From: Mitsuaria chitosanitabida ATCC BAA-476 = NBRC 102408
Lineage (GTDB): Bacteria > Pseudomonadota > Gammaproteobacteria > Burkholderiales > Burkholderiaceae_C
Length of the DNA: 64,000 nucleotides
NCBI RefSeq assembly: GCF_001598255.1
Contig: NZ_BCYP01000018.1
Coordinates: forward strand, 186,001 to 250,000
Reading direction: 5' to 3'
Position 1 is the stretch's first letter, and each line of letters begins with the position of its first letter. Under the pieces are notes generated by a model. That model ran no database searches. It was not told the DNA's origin and saw nothing but the letters and a program-made list of their open reading frames with translations. The translations under genes and the position numbers were made by a program. This document shows, in pieces, positions 24,844-33,711 of the stretch.

Positions 24844-24877
24844 GCTGAACGCCGAGAATCCTCAAGAAACCGCCGGG
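24813..24877 (+). promoter_or_regulatory. Attenuator segments 1, 2 and 3 (competing hairpins)
   Basis: CCGCC (24813-24817) can pair with GGCGG (24820-24824) as a 1:2 hairpin. CCCGGCGG (24817-24824) is also perfectly complementary to CCGCCGGG (24870-24877), the left arm of the terminator, giving a 2:3 antiterminator. A ribosome held at the FFWF codons (24796-24807) would cover segment 1 and leave segment 2 free to block the terminator. Pairings read from sequence; the mechanism is inferred. Confidence 0.65.
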
Positions 24878-24900
24878 CCCAAAGCCCGGCGGTTTTTTTT
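24867..24900 (+). terminator. Attenuator terminator upstream of DAHP synthase
   Basis: A perfect 9-bp GC stem (CCGCCGGGC / GCCCGGCGG), extended by A-T pairs, with a CCAAA loop and eight T residues. It is 85 bases before the DAHP synthase start and after no complete gene other than the leader peptide, so it acts as a conditional terminator. Confidence 0.9.
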
Positions 24901-24984
24901 CGGCCGGGCTCCCCGTCCCCCCAGATGCACCTCATCGGTGGTCCTTGAGCGGCACCCCGCACACCACCAGAAAGCGTGATTCCC

Positions 24985-26133
24985 ATGAATGCCAAGTCGA
25001 CCAGTTATCCCAGCGCTCAACAGGCGGAGCGCTGGTATTCGCCGCAGGACAAGACCTCCCAGACCGACGACGAACGCATCCTGGACATCACGCCCTTGCC
25101 GCCTCCTGAACACCTCATCCGCTTCTTCCCGATCCGTGGCACGGCCATGGAGCAACTCGTCGTCGGCACGCGCCAGCGCATCCGCGACATCATGCAGCGC
25201 AAGGACGACCGCCTGCTCGTGATCATCGGGCCCTGCTCGATCCACGATCCGGCCGCGGCGCTCGAGTACGCCAAGCGCCTGACCGCGCTGCGCGAGCAGC
25301 ACGCCGACACGCTGGAGATCGTGATGCGCGTCTACTTCGAGAAGCCGCGCACGACGGTGGGCTGGAAGGGCCTGATCAACGATCCCTACCTGGACGAGAG
25401 CTACCGCATCGACGAGGGCCTGCGCATCGCGCGCCAGCTGCTGCTCGAGATCAACCGCCTGGGCATGCCGGCCGGCTCGGAGTTCCTGGACGTGATCTCG
25501 CCGCAGTACATCGGCGACCTGATCAGCTGGGGCGCCATCGGCGCGCGCACGACCGAGAGCCAGGTCCACCGCGAGCTGGCCTCGGGCCTGTCCGCCCCCA
25601 TCGGCTTCAAGAACGGCACCGACGGCAACATCAAGATCGCCACCGACGCCATCCAGGCCGCGGCGCGTCCGCACCACTTCCTGTCGGTGCACAAGAACGG
25701 CCAGGTCGCCATCGTCGAGACCAAGGGCAACCAGGACTGCCACGTGATCCTGCGCGGCGGCAAGGCGCCCAACTACGACGCCGAGAGCGTCGCCGCCGCC
25801 TGTGCCGACCTGGTCACCTCCAAGCTGCCGGAGCGCCTGATGGTGGACTGCTCGCATGCCAACAGCAGCAAGAAGCACGAGCGCCAACTGGACGTCGCGC
25901 GCGACATCGCCGCGCAGATCCGCGCCGGCAGCACGCGCATCTTCGGCGTGATGGTCGAGAGCCACCTCAAGGGCGGCGCGCAGAAGTTCAGCCCGGGCAA
26001 GGACGATCCCTCCAAGCTGGAGTACGGCAAGAGCATCACCGACGCCTGCCTGGACTGGGACGATTCCATCGAGGTGCTGGACGTGCTGAGCGAGGCCGTC
26101 CGCGCCGCGCGCGTCGAGGCCGCCGTCAGCTGA
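24985..26133 (+). CDS. aroG: 3-deoxy-7-phosphoheptulonate (DAHP) synthase, class I
   Basis: 382 residues, close in sequence to E. coli AroF/G/H: GPCSIHDP (PEP/metal site), EKPRTTVGWKGLINDP, GAIGARTTESQVHRELASGLS, GFKNGTDG and VDCSHANSSK are all present. It joins phosphoenolpyruvate and erythrose 4-phosphate, the first step of the shikimate pathway. The N-terminus is about 25 residues longer than E. coli AroG. Which amino acid inhibits the enzyme cannot be decided by eye. The ATG at 24985 is preferred; a GTG at 24976 would add three residues. Expression is very probably controlled by the upstream Phe/Tyr/Trp attenuator. Confidence 0.95.
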   Translation: MNAKSTSYPSAQQAERWYSPQDKTSQTDDERILDITPLPPPEHLIRFFPIRGTAMEQLVVGTRQRIRDIMQRKDDRLLVIIGPCSIHDPAAALEYAKRLTALREQHADTLEIVMRVYFEKPRTTVGWKGLINDPYLDESYRIDEGLRIARQLLLEINRLGMPAGSEFLDVISPQYIGDLISWGAIGARTTESQVHRELASGLSAPIGFKNGTDGNIKIATDAIQAAARPHHFLSVHKNGQVAIVETKGNQDCHVILRGGKAPNYDAESVAAACADLVTSKLPERLMVDCSHANSSKKHERQLDVARDIAAQIRAGSTRIFGVMVESHLKGGAQKFSPGKDDPSKLEYGKSITDACLDWDDSIEVLDVLSEAVRAARVEAAVS

Positions 26134-26165
26134 TTCCCTGCCCGGCGGACCGGGCATGGCGGCCT

Positions 26166-27077
26166 ATGATCGCCGCCATGCCCGCAACGCTCGACGGCCG
26201 CCTGGTGGTGGCCCTTTCCTCCCGCGCGCTGTTCGACTTCGAGGAAGAGAACCAGCTCTTCGAGAACAGCGATGACCGCGCCTACATGCGCCTGCAGCAG
26301 GAGCGCCTGGACGAGCCGGCCAAGCCTGGCACCGCGTTCTCGCTCGCGCGCAAGCTGCTCGCGTTCAACGTACCCGGGCAGACGCCACGGGTCGAGGTGG
26401 TCGTGCTCTCGCGCAATGACCCGATCTCGGGCATGCGAGTGTTCCGCTCGGCCCAGCATTACGGTCTGTCCATCGAGCGCGGCGTGTTCACGCGCGGTCA
26501 GAGCCCGTGGCGCTATCTGAAGCCGCTCAAGGCGCAGCTCTTCCTGTCGGCCAACGAGGACGACGTGCGCTCCGCGCTGGCCGCCGGCGTGGCCGCGGCG
26601 CGGGTCTTCCCGCAGTCCGCGCGCGCCTCGGCCGCCTATCCGGATGAACTGCGCATCGCCTTCGACGGCGACGCGGTGCTGTTCTCCGACGAGGCCGAGC
26701 AGATCTACCAGCGCGACGGTCTGGACGCTTTCCAGGCCCATGAGCGCGAACGCAAGCTCACCCCGCTCCCAGCCGGGCCGTTCAAGCAGGTGCTGCATGA
26801 GCTGCAACGGCTGCAGGCGGCCGCGCCCGTGCCGATGCGTCTGCGTACCGCCCTGGTGACGGCGCGCAGCGCGCCCGCCCATGAGCGCGCCATCCGCACC
26901 CTGATGGACTGGGAGGTGGAGGTCGACGAGGCCATGTTCCTCGGCGGCCTGCCCAAGGGCGAGTTCCTGCGGGAGTTCGAGCCCGATTTCTTCTTCGACG
27001 ACCAGCAGGGCCACATCCAGAACGCGGTGCCGCACGTGCCTTCGGGCCATGTGGCCATGGGTGTGACGAACCGCTGA
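26166..27077 (+). CDS. 5'-nucleotidase, cytosolic NT5C1 family
   Basis: 303 residues. RLVVALSSRALFDFEEEN at the start, VVVLSRNDPISGMRVFRSAQHYGL, LFLSANEDDV and IAFDGDAVLFSDEAE match the bacterial relatives of cytosolic 5'-nucleotidase 1, which dephosphorylate nucleoside monophosphates such as AMP. The FDGDAVLF segment is the HAD-like acidic motif. Start is ATG at 26166 or 26178; neither has a good ribosome-binding site. It is 32 bases after the DAHP synthase gene and could be co-transcribed with it. Confidence 0.88.
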   Translation: MIAAMPATLDGRLVVALSSRALFDFEEENQLFENSDDRAYMRLQQERLDEPAKPGTAFSLARKLLAFNVPGQTPRVEVVVLSRNDPISGMRVFRSAQHYGLSIERGVFTRGQSPWRYLKPLKAQLFLSANEDDVRSALAAGVAAARVFPQSARASAAYPDELRIAFDGDAVLFSDEAEQIYQRDGLDAFQAHERERKLTPLPAGPFKQVLHELQRLQAAAPVPMRLRTALVTARSAPAHERAIRTLMDWEVEVDEAMFLGGLPKGEFLREFEPDFFFDDQQGHIQNAVPHVPSGHVAMGVTNR

Positions 27078-27167
27078 CGTCCGACACGGCGCCAGAATGC
27101 GCGCCGCATGACTTCCGGCAGCGGTCGGGCCGGGGTCTCCCATTCATTCCCACAAGGAAGCCACACG

Positions 27168-30100
27168 ATGCGCATCACCTTCCGCCGCCTGGCCATCGCC
27201 TCGGCGTGCACCCTGGCCACCATGGCCTTCGCTGCCGAGACCACCACGACCACGGCGTCCGCGGCCGCCGCCACGGCGGCCGCGCGCGGCGCGGTCTCCG
27301 ACCCGTCGCTGGGCTTCTACCGCATGCCGGCGCTGCGCGGCGACCAGCTGGTCTTCGTCGCCGAGGGCGACCTCTGGCGGGCCAACGCGGCAGGCGGTGT
27401 CGCCCAGCGTCTGACCACGCATGCCGGCGCGGAGTCCTTCCCGGCGATCTCGCCGGATGGCCGCTGGGTCGCCTTCGTCGGCCAGTACGAGGGCGCGGGC
27501 GATGTCTTCGTGATGCCCGCCGCGGGTGGCGTGCCCAAGCGTCTGACCTGGGACACCGGCGCGGTGCGCGTCTGGGGCATCACCGCCCAGAACGAAGTGC
27601 TCTACACCGGCGCCACGGAGCGTGGCGAGCCCGGCACCCAGCTGCACCTGGTCGACCTGAACACCGGCAAGCATCGCGCGCTGCCGGTCGGCCAGGCCAG
27701 TGACGGCGCCCTGAGCGCCGACGGCAAGACCCTGTACTTCACCCGCAACGGCCTGCGCGGCGACAACGCCCGCCAGTACCGCGGCGGCGCGCTCGCCCGT
27801 CTGTGGGTGATGGACCTGGGCGCCAAGACCGAGGCCCGTCCGCTGGTCGCCGAGGGTGCCAACGACCGTCGCCCCATGCCCTACACCGACGCCGCCGGCA
27901 ACGCCCGCGTGGCCTTCCTGTCGGACCGTGACGGCACCTTCAACCTGTGGTCGGTGAAGGCCGACGGCAGCGATCCGCGCGAGCACACCCATCACAAGGG
28001 CTGGGACATCCGCCACGCCAGCCTCAGCGACGGCGTGGTCGCCTACGCGCTGGGCGCCGATCTGTACCGCGTCGATCTGAACGGCACGGCGGCGGAGCAG
28101 AAGCTGACCGTGACGCTGGGGGGCGACTTCGACCAGCAGCGCAAGCGCTGGGTCGCCAAGCCGCAGGACTTCCTGACCAACGTGTCGCTGTCGCCGGACG
28201 GCGAGCGCGTGGTGATGACCTCGCGCGGCCGCCTGGCCACGCAGGGCGTGGGCCCGCTGCGCCGCGCCGAACTGCAGATCCCCGCCAGCCTGGGCGACGC
28301 CGGCCGCTGCCGCGACGCCGCCTTCAGCAGCGACAGCCGCGATGTCTTCGCCCTGTGCGACTACAGCGGCGAGCTGGAGATCTGGCGCTTCGCCGCCAAT
28401 GGCACCGGCCAGCCCAAGCAGATCACCGAGGGCGCCACGGCCATGCGCCGCAACCTGTCGCCGTCGCCGGACGGCCGCTGGATTGCGCACACGGACAAGG
28501 AGAGCCGACTCTTCCTGACCGACCTGAAGAACCCGAATCGCGCCGCCGCGACCCGCGAGGTCGATCGCGACACGATGGGCGACGGCGCCGCCTGGATGAG
28601 CTGGTCCGCCGACGGCAAGTCGCTGGCCTACGTCCGCAACACCGACAACGCCTACCGCGAGCAGCTGATGCTGCTGACCGTCGCCGACGGCAAGGTCCAT
28701 CAGCTCGGCAGCGACCGCTATGCCGCCACCGCGCCGGCCTTCAGCCCCGACGGCCAATGGCTGTACTTCCTGTCGCGCCGCAGCTTCAACGTGACCGGCA
28801 ACCCCGGTCCCTGGGGCGACCGCAACATGGGGCCCTACTTCGACAAGGGCTGGAAGATCTACGCGCTGGCGCTGCAGCCGGGGCTGCGCTTCCCGTTCGC
28901 GGCGCCGGACGAGCTCCAGTCGATGAAGGCCCGCGAGGAGGCCGAGGTCCGCGAGCAGGAGAAGGACAAGCCGGACAACAAGGAATCCAAGCAGAAGGTC
29001 GAGGAGGCCAAGGCCGCGACCGCCAAGGAAGCGCCGGCCGCCAAGCCCGCCGCCAAGGGCAAGCCGGAGATCCAGATCCCCGGCCTGGCCCTGCGCCTGT
29101 ACGAGCTGCCGGTCCCGGCCGGCAACTACAACGGCCTGGCCGTCGATTCCAAGCGCCTGTACGTCCAGGAAGGCGCGGCCTTGCGCCAGCTGCCGATCGG
29201 CCCGCAGGAGAGCAAGCTCGAGACCTTCGCCGACGGCGTGGCGGGCTGGGACCTGAGCGCGGATGGCAAGAAGCTGTTGATCCGCCGTCCGGCCGCGCCG
29301 GGCGTGGCGCCGGAGATCCTGATCGTCGACGCGGGTCCCCGCATCCCCGGCGACCTGGACAAGGCCCGCGTGCGCTGGAGCGACTGGCAGATCCAGGTCG
29401 ATCCCAAGGCCGAATGGCGGCAGATGTTCGCCGACGCCTGGCGCATGCAGCGGGACTTCTTCTACGACAAGGACATGCACGGCGTGGACTGGGTCGCGAT
29501 GCGCGCCAAGTACGCCCCGCTGGTCGAGCGCGTCACCGACCGCTACGAGCTGGCCGACCTGATGGGCCAGATGGTGGGCGAGCTCAGCCTGCTGCACAGC
29601 CAGGTCGCCCCGGGCGACGTGCGCAAGGGCGCGGACGAGCCGGGTTACGCTGGCCTGGGCGCGCTGCTCGACCGCGACGCCAAGGGCTGGAAGGTCTCGC
29701 GCATCTTCGCGGGCGATCCGGAACTGCCCTCCGAGGCGGGCCCCCTGGCCGCGCCGGGCGTGAACGTGCCGGTGGGCTCGGTGATCACCGCGATCAACGG
29801 CCGCGACGCGACCCAGGTGCCGGACCCGAGCGAGCTGATGCGCGGTCAGGCCGGCAAGCAGGTGCTGCTGCAGCTGCGTGATCCGTCGGGCAAGGACCGT
29901 CCGGTGGTGGTGACCCCGGTGGACCTGCGTCGTGAAGGCCAGCTGCGTGTCAACGACTGGCGCTATGGGCGCGCCAAGGCGGTCGAGACCGCCGGCGGCG
30001 GCAAGATCGGTTACCTGCACCTGCGCGCGATGGGTCGCGACGACATCAACGATTTCGTCCGCGAGTTCTATGCCCAGAGCGATCGCGAGGGTCTGATCAT

Positions 30101-30617
30101 CGATGTGCGCCACAACAACGGCGGCAACATCGACAGCTGGATCCTGCAGACGCTGCTGCGCCGCGCCTGGGCCTTCTGGCAATCGCGCTCGCCGGCCGGC
30201 AGCAAGCCGTATCCCAACATGCAGCAGGTGTTCCGCGGCCATGTCGTGGTGCTGGCCAACGAGGAGACCTACTCGGACGGCGAGACCTTCTCCGAAGGCT
30301 TCAAGCGCCTGGGCCTGGGCCCGGTGATCGGTCAGACCACCTCGGGCGCCGGCGTGTGGCTGTCGGACCAGAACCGGCTGATGGACAACGGCCTGATGCG
30401 CGCCGCCGAGAACGGCCAGATGAGCATCGACGGCCAGTTCCTGGTCGAGGGCAAGGGCGTGACGCCGGACATCGCGGTCGACAACCCGCCGCGCGCGACG
30501 GCCGAGGGCCAGGACGCGCAGCTGGACGCCGCCGTCGCCTGGCTCAAGAACGCGATCGCCAAGGAGCCGATCAAGACGCCGAAGCCGGGTCCGTACCTGC
30601 GTCCGATCAAGCAGTGA
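27168..30617 (+). CDS. Tricorn-like periplasmic S41 protease with PDZ domain
   Basis: 1149 residues. Signal peptide (about 1-22). WD40/TolB-like beta-propeller repeats (ISPDGRWVAFVG, LSPDGERVVMTS, FSPDGQWLYFLS and others) fill about 50-600; a Lys/Glu/Ala-rich insert (about 583-631) looks disordered or coiled. A core region (WRQMFADAWRMQRDFFYDKDMHGVDW) leads to a PDZ-like segment (about 860-935) and the S41 peptidase domain, with DVRHNNGGNIDSW near residue 980 and ETYSDGETF near 1035, where the nucleophilic Ser is expected. Archaeal tricorn trims peptides from the proteasome; bacterial exported homologues are less understood. AAGGAAG precedes the ATG. Confidence 0.9.
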   Translation: MRITFRRLAIASACTLATMAFAAETTTTTASAAAATAAARGAVSDPSLGFYRMPALRGDQLVFVAEGDLWRANAAGGVAQRLTTHAGAESFPAISPDGRWVAFVGQYEGAGDVFVMPAAGGVPKRLTWDTGAVRVWGITAQNEVLYTGATERGEPGTQLHLVDLNTGKHRALPVGQASDGALSADGKTLYFTRNGLRGDNARQYRGGALARLWVMDLGAKTEARPLVAEGANDRRPMPYTDAAGNARVAFLSDRDGTFNLWSVKADGSDPREHTHHKGWDIRHASLSDGVVAYALGADLYRVDLNGTAAEQKLTVTLGGDFDQQRKRWVAKPQDFLTNVSLSPDGERVVMTSRGRLATQGVGPLRRAELQIPASLGDAGRCRDAAFSSDSRDVFALCDYSGELEIWRFAANGTGQPKQITEGATAMRRNLSPSPDGRWIAHTDKESRLFLTDLKNPNRAAATREVDRDTMGDGAAWMSWSADGKSLAYVRNTDNAYREQLMLLTVADGKVHQLGSDRYAATAPAFSPDGQWLYFLSRRSFNVTGNPGPWGDRNMGPYFDKGWKIYALALQPGLRFPFAAPDELQSMKAREEAEVREQEKDKPDNKESKQKVEEAKAATAKEAPAAKPAAKGKPEIQIPGLALRLYELPVPAGNYNGLAVDSKRLYVQEGAALRQLPIGPQESKLETFADGVAGWDLSADGKKLLIRRPAAPGVAPEILIVDAGPRIPGDLDKARVRWSDWQIQVDPKAEWRQMFADAWRMQRDFFYDKDMHGVDWVAMRAKYAPLVERVTDRYELADLMGQMVGELSLLHSQVAPGDVRKGADEPGYAGLGALLDRDAKGWKVSRIFAGDPELPSEAGPLAAPGVNVPVGSVITAINGRDATQVPDPSELMRGQAGKQVLLQLRDPSGKDRPVVVTPVDLRREGQLRVNDWRYGRAKAVETAGGGKIGYLHLRAMGRDDINDFVREFYAQSDREGLIIDVRHNNGGNIDSWILQTLLRRAWAFWQSRSPAGSKPYPNMQQVFRGHVVVLANEETYSDGETFSEGFKRLGLGPVIGQTTSGAGVWLSDQNRLMDNGLMRAAENGQMSIDGQFLVEGKGVTPDIAVDNPPRATAEGQDAQLDAAVAWLKNAIAKEPIKTPKPGPYLRPIKQ

Positions 30618-30691
30618 CGACCTGACCCCCGGCACCCGCCTCGCGCGGGTGCTCGGGCCGTCATCCACGCGGGCGCGCGATGCGCCAAGCA

Positions 30692-30717
30692 AAACGGGAG
30701 GCCAAGGCCTCCCGTTT
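30692..30717. terminator. Bidirectional terminator
   Basis: A 12-bp perfect stem (AAACGGGAGGCC / GGCCTCCCGTTT) lies between the convergent tricorn-like gene and tyrS. Confidence 0.85.
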
Positions 30718-30753
30718 CTCGTTGGGCGTCGCGCCGGGCGTGGCGCGGCGTGA

Positions 30754-32001
30754 TCAGCTCAGCGTGACGCGCGCGAACTTGCGCTTGCCCACCTGCAGCA
30801 CCATCGAGCCGGCCTCGAGCTTCAGGCCCTTGTCGCTGATGGTGGTGCCGTCGATCTTGACGCCGCCCTGGTCGATCATGCGGTTGCCCTCGCTGGTCGA
30901 CGGGACCAGGTTGGCCGCCTTCAGCAGCGCGGCGACGCCGATGGGCGCGCCGCTCAGCGCGACTTCCGGGATGTCGTCCGGGATGCCGCCCTTGGCGCGG
31001 TTGTTGAAGTCGGCCTCGGCCTCGTCGGCCGCCTGCGCGCTGTGGAAGCGGGCGGTGATCTCCTTGGCGAGCATCACCTTGGCTTCCTTCGGATTGCGGC
31101 CGCCCTCGATCTCGCGCTTGAGCGCCGCGATCTCCTCGATCGACTTGAAGCTCAGCAGGTCGAACCACTTCCACATCTGCACGTCGCTGATCGACAGGAT
31201 CTTGGCGAACATGCTGTTCGCCGGCTCGGTGATGCCCACGTAGTTGTTCTTGGACTTGGACATCTTCTCGACGCCGTCCAGACCCTCCAGCAGCGGCATG
31301 GTCAGGATGCACTGCGGCTCCTGGCCGTACTCGGCCTGCAGGTGGCGCCCCATCAGCAGGTTGAACTTCTGGTCCGTGCCGCCGAGTTCCAGGTCGGCCT
31401 TCAGCGCCACCGAGTCGTAGCCCTGCATCAGCGGATAGAGGAACTCGTGCACCGAGATCGGGGTCCCGGCGGCGTAGCGCTTGGTGAAGTCGTCGCGCTC
31501 CATCATGCGGGCCACGGTGTACTTGGCGGCCAGCTGGATCAGGCCGCGCGCGCCGAGCGGGTCGGACCATTCGCTGTTGTAGCGGATCTCGGTGCGGGCC
31601 GGGTCCAGCACCAGGCTGGCCTGCTTGTAGTAGGTCTCGGCGTTGTGCTTGATCTGCTCGGGCGTCAGCGGGGGGCGCGTCGCGTTGCGGCCGGAGGGGT
31701 CGCCGATCATCGAGGTGAAGTCGCCGATCAGGAAGATCACCTGGTGGCCCAGGTCCTGCAGCTGGCGCATCTTGTTGAGCACCACCGTGTGACCGACGTG
31801 GATGTCGGGCGCCGTCGGGTCCAGACCCAGCTTGATCCGCAGGGGCTGGCCGGTCGCTTCCGAGCGCGCCAGCTTCTTCAGCCACTCGTCCTGCGGCAGC
31901 AATTCCTCGCAGCCGCGCAAGGACTGCGCCATGGCGGCGCGGACCCGGTCCGTGATCGGAAATTCGGGGGTCGACGGGGACTCGGTTCGGATGTCAGACA
32001 T
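30754..32001 (-). CDS. tyrS: Tyrosyl-tRNA synthetase
   Basis: 415 residues. Class I signature HVGH (about 68-71), the KMSKS loop intact (EKMSKSKNN), and [26 protein letters not shown] as in TyrZ-type enzymes. A C-terminal S4 RNA-binding domain (about 345-410: [13 protein letters not shown]). Charges tRNA-Tyr with tyrosine in the cytoplasm. Convergent with the tricorn-like gene and divergent from the M23 peptidase; the latter pairing recurs across Burkholderiales. Confidence 0.97.
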   Translation of the reverse strand: MSDIRTESPSTPEFPITDRVRAAMAQSLRGCEELLPQDEWLKKLARSEATGQPLRIKLGLDPTAPDIHVGHTVVLNKMRQLQDLGHQVIFLIGDFTSMIGDPSGRNATRPPLTPEQIKHNAETYYKQASLVLDPARTEIRYNSEWSDPLGARGLIQLAAKYTVARMMERDDFTKRYAAGTPISVHEFLYPLMQGYDSVALKADLELGGTDQKFNLLMGRHLQAEYGQEPQCILTMPLLEGLDGVEKMSKSKNNYVGITEPANSMFAKILSISDVQMWKWFDLLSFKSIEEIAALKREIEGGRNPKEAKVMLAKEITARFHSAQAADEAEADFNNRAKGGIPDDIPEVALSGAPIGVAALLKAANLVPSTSEGNRMIDQGGVKIDGTTISDKGLKLEAGSMVLQVGKRKFARVTLS

Positions 32002-32302
32002 GGCACTTCGGAGCCCGCACGGGCTTACGTAAAGTCTTGATTTGTCGGGTTTTCTAGCGCTTTGTAGCCCGGACGCGCCGGTATACTGCCGGCTGTTTTG
32101 CGGGGCGCCCAGGAAGGCAAAAAGCGTTCCTGGCGCACGTCGTTCCGCAAAGCGACCGATTCTAGTGGACGCCCCTGACCCCAGCGGGCGTCCGTCGCTT
32201 GACAGGGCGGTGAATCACCAGCACGGGCCGTTCGGGCCGCGTCGACCGGACGCGGTGGCGAAGGGCAGTCCCAGGTTTCCGAAGGAAGGTCTTCAGCGCG
32301 TG
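32002..32302. other. Divergent promoter region of tyrS and the M23 peptidase
   Basis: About 300 bases without a gene. A TATACT at 32082-32087 on the plus strand is the best -10 candidate, with TTTGTA or GCTTTG as a poor -35. No T-box would be expected in this phylum, and none is seen. The frame upstream of the peptidase is open but Arg/Pro-rich and does not look coding. Confidence 0.5.
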
Positions 32303-33688
32303 ATGAATTGGAAAGACGAATGGCAGCGCGTGCAGCGCTCGCTCGCTCGCGCTGAAGCCTTCGCGGCCAAGCATCCTCGTGCACTGACCGGCACCGTCGT
32401 CGGCACGCTGAGCTGTTTCGCCGTCACCGCCTTCGGCATCGCGCCGATGGCCCCGGACGCCGAGGATCTCCCGCAACGCGTCATCAGCGAATCCATCCCG
32501 CTGCAGTCGCTCGACGAGCAACTGGCGCAGCTGGCCGCCTTCGACCCCGGCCTGTCGCGCAGCGACCAGACCCGCGCCGGCGACACGGCCGACACGCTGC
32601 TCAAGCGCATGGGTGCCTTCGACACGAGCTTCGCGGCGTTCCTGCGCAGCGACGACACCGCCAAGAAGCTGCTGTCGGGTCGCACCGGCAAGCGCGTGCA
32701 GGTCGTCGCGACCGCCAGCGGCGAAGTGCAATCGCTGGTGGCCCGCTACGCCGCGGAGGCCTCGGACCAGCAGGACACCCAGTTCACCCGCCTGAGCATC
32801 ACCCGCGACGGCGACCGCTTCGTCTCCAAGCTGGAGACCGTCCCGCTGCAGAGCCAGACGCGTCTGGGCAGCGGCACGATCCAGTCCTCGCTGTTCGCCG
32901 CGACCGACGAGGCCAATGTGCCCGACGCCATCGCGACGCAGCTGGCGGACATGTTCTCCGGCGACATCGACTTCCACCGAGAGCTGCGCAAGGGCGACCG
33001 CTTCTCCGTGGTCTATGAGACCCTGACCGCCGACGGCGAGCCGGTGAACTGGGGCAACCGCTCCGGCCGCCTGCTGGCCGCCGAGTTCGTCAACAACGGC
33101 AAGAGCTACCAGTCCGTCTGGTTCCGCGACGCGGCCAGCGGCAAGAGCAACTACTACGGCTTCGACGGCGAATCCAAGCGCCGCTCGTTCCTGGCCAGCC
33201 CGCTGGAGTTCTCGCGCGTGACCTCCGGTTTCGCGATGCGCTTCCATCCGATCCTGCAGACCTGGCGTCAGCACCAGGGTGTGGATCTGGGTGCGCCCAG
33301 CGGCACGCCGGTGCGCAGCGTCGGCGACGGCAATGTCGAGTTCGCCGGCTGGCAGAACGGTTTCGGCAACGTCATCCAGCTCAAGCACAGCGGCAACCGC
33401 ATGACGGTCTATGCGCACCTGAGCCGCATCGACGTCAAGAAGGGTCAGAAGATCGAGCAGGGCCAGAAGATCGGCGCCGTCGGCGCGACCGGCTGGGCGA
33501 CCGGCCCGCACCTGCACTTCGAGTTCCGCGTCAACGGCAAGCAGCAGGATCCGCGCGTCATCGCCAAGGCCTCCGAGGCCTTGACCCTGCCCGCGACCGC
33601 CAAGGCCGCGTTCAAGGCGCAGGTCGCCAGTGCCAAGGTGCAGCTGGAAGCCGCGGCGACCATCAACGAGGGCGTCGTCGGCGAGTGA
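32303..33688 (+). CDS. M23 family murein DD-endopeptidase, MepM-like
   Basis: 461 residues. N-terminal cytoplasmic segment, one transmembrane helix (about 27-52), a central OapA/LysM-like region, then the LytM domain (about 310-430) with HPILQTWRQHQGVDLGAPSGTP and GPHLHFEFRVNG. The zinc ligands H-x(n)-D and HxH are present (HQGVDLG, HLHFE). It should cleave peptide cross-links of peptidoglycan in the periplasm. AAGGAAGG lies 12 bases upstream of the ATG. The next gene, anmK, recycles a peptidoglycan product, and the two are nearly contiguous. Confidence 0.92.
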   Translation: MNWKDEWQRVQRSLARAEAFAAKHPRALTGTVVGTLSCFAVTAFGIAPMAPDAEDLPQRVISESIPLQSLDEQLAQLAAFDPGLSRSDQTRAGDTADTLLKRMGAFDTSFAAFLRSDDTAKKLLSGRTGKRVQVVATASGEVQSLVARYAAEASDQQDTQFTRLSITRDGDRFVSKLETVPLQSQTRLGSGTIQSSLFAATDEANVPDAIATQLADMFSGDIDFHRELRKGDRFSVVYETLTADGEPVNWGNRSGRLLAAEFVNNGKSYQSVWFRDAASGKSNYYGFDGESKRRSFLASPLEFSRVTSGFAMRFHPILQTWRQHQGVDLGAPSGTPVRSVGDGNVEFAGWQNGFGNVIQLKHSGNRMTVYAHLSRIDVKKGQKIEQGQKIGAVGATGWATGPHLHFEFRVNGKQQDPRVIAKASEALTLPATAKAAFKAQVASAKVQLEAAATINEGVVGE

Positions 33689-33711
33689 GCTGGCGACCCG
33701 CGGGCGCGCCC

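Noticed and set aside
27144-30692. A 1182-codon open frame on the minus strand opposite the tricorn-like protease
   Set aside because: It is a by-product of GC-rich third positions in the real gene; the translation is His/Arg/Gly-rich with no domain, and the plus-strand protein has signal peptide, propeller, PDZ and S41 features.
32042-32302. N-terminal extension of the M23 peptidase
   Set aside because: The extra residues are Arg/Pro-rich with no homology features; the membrane helix and start context fit 32303.
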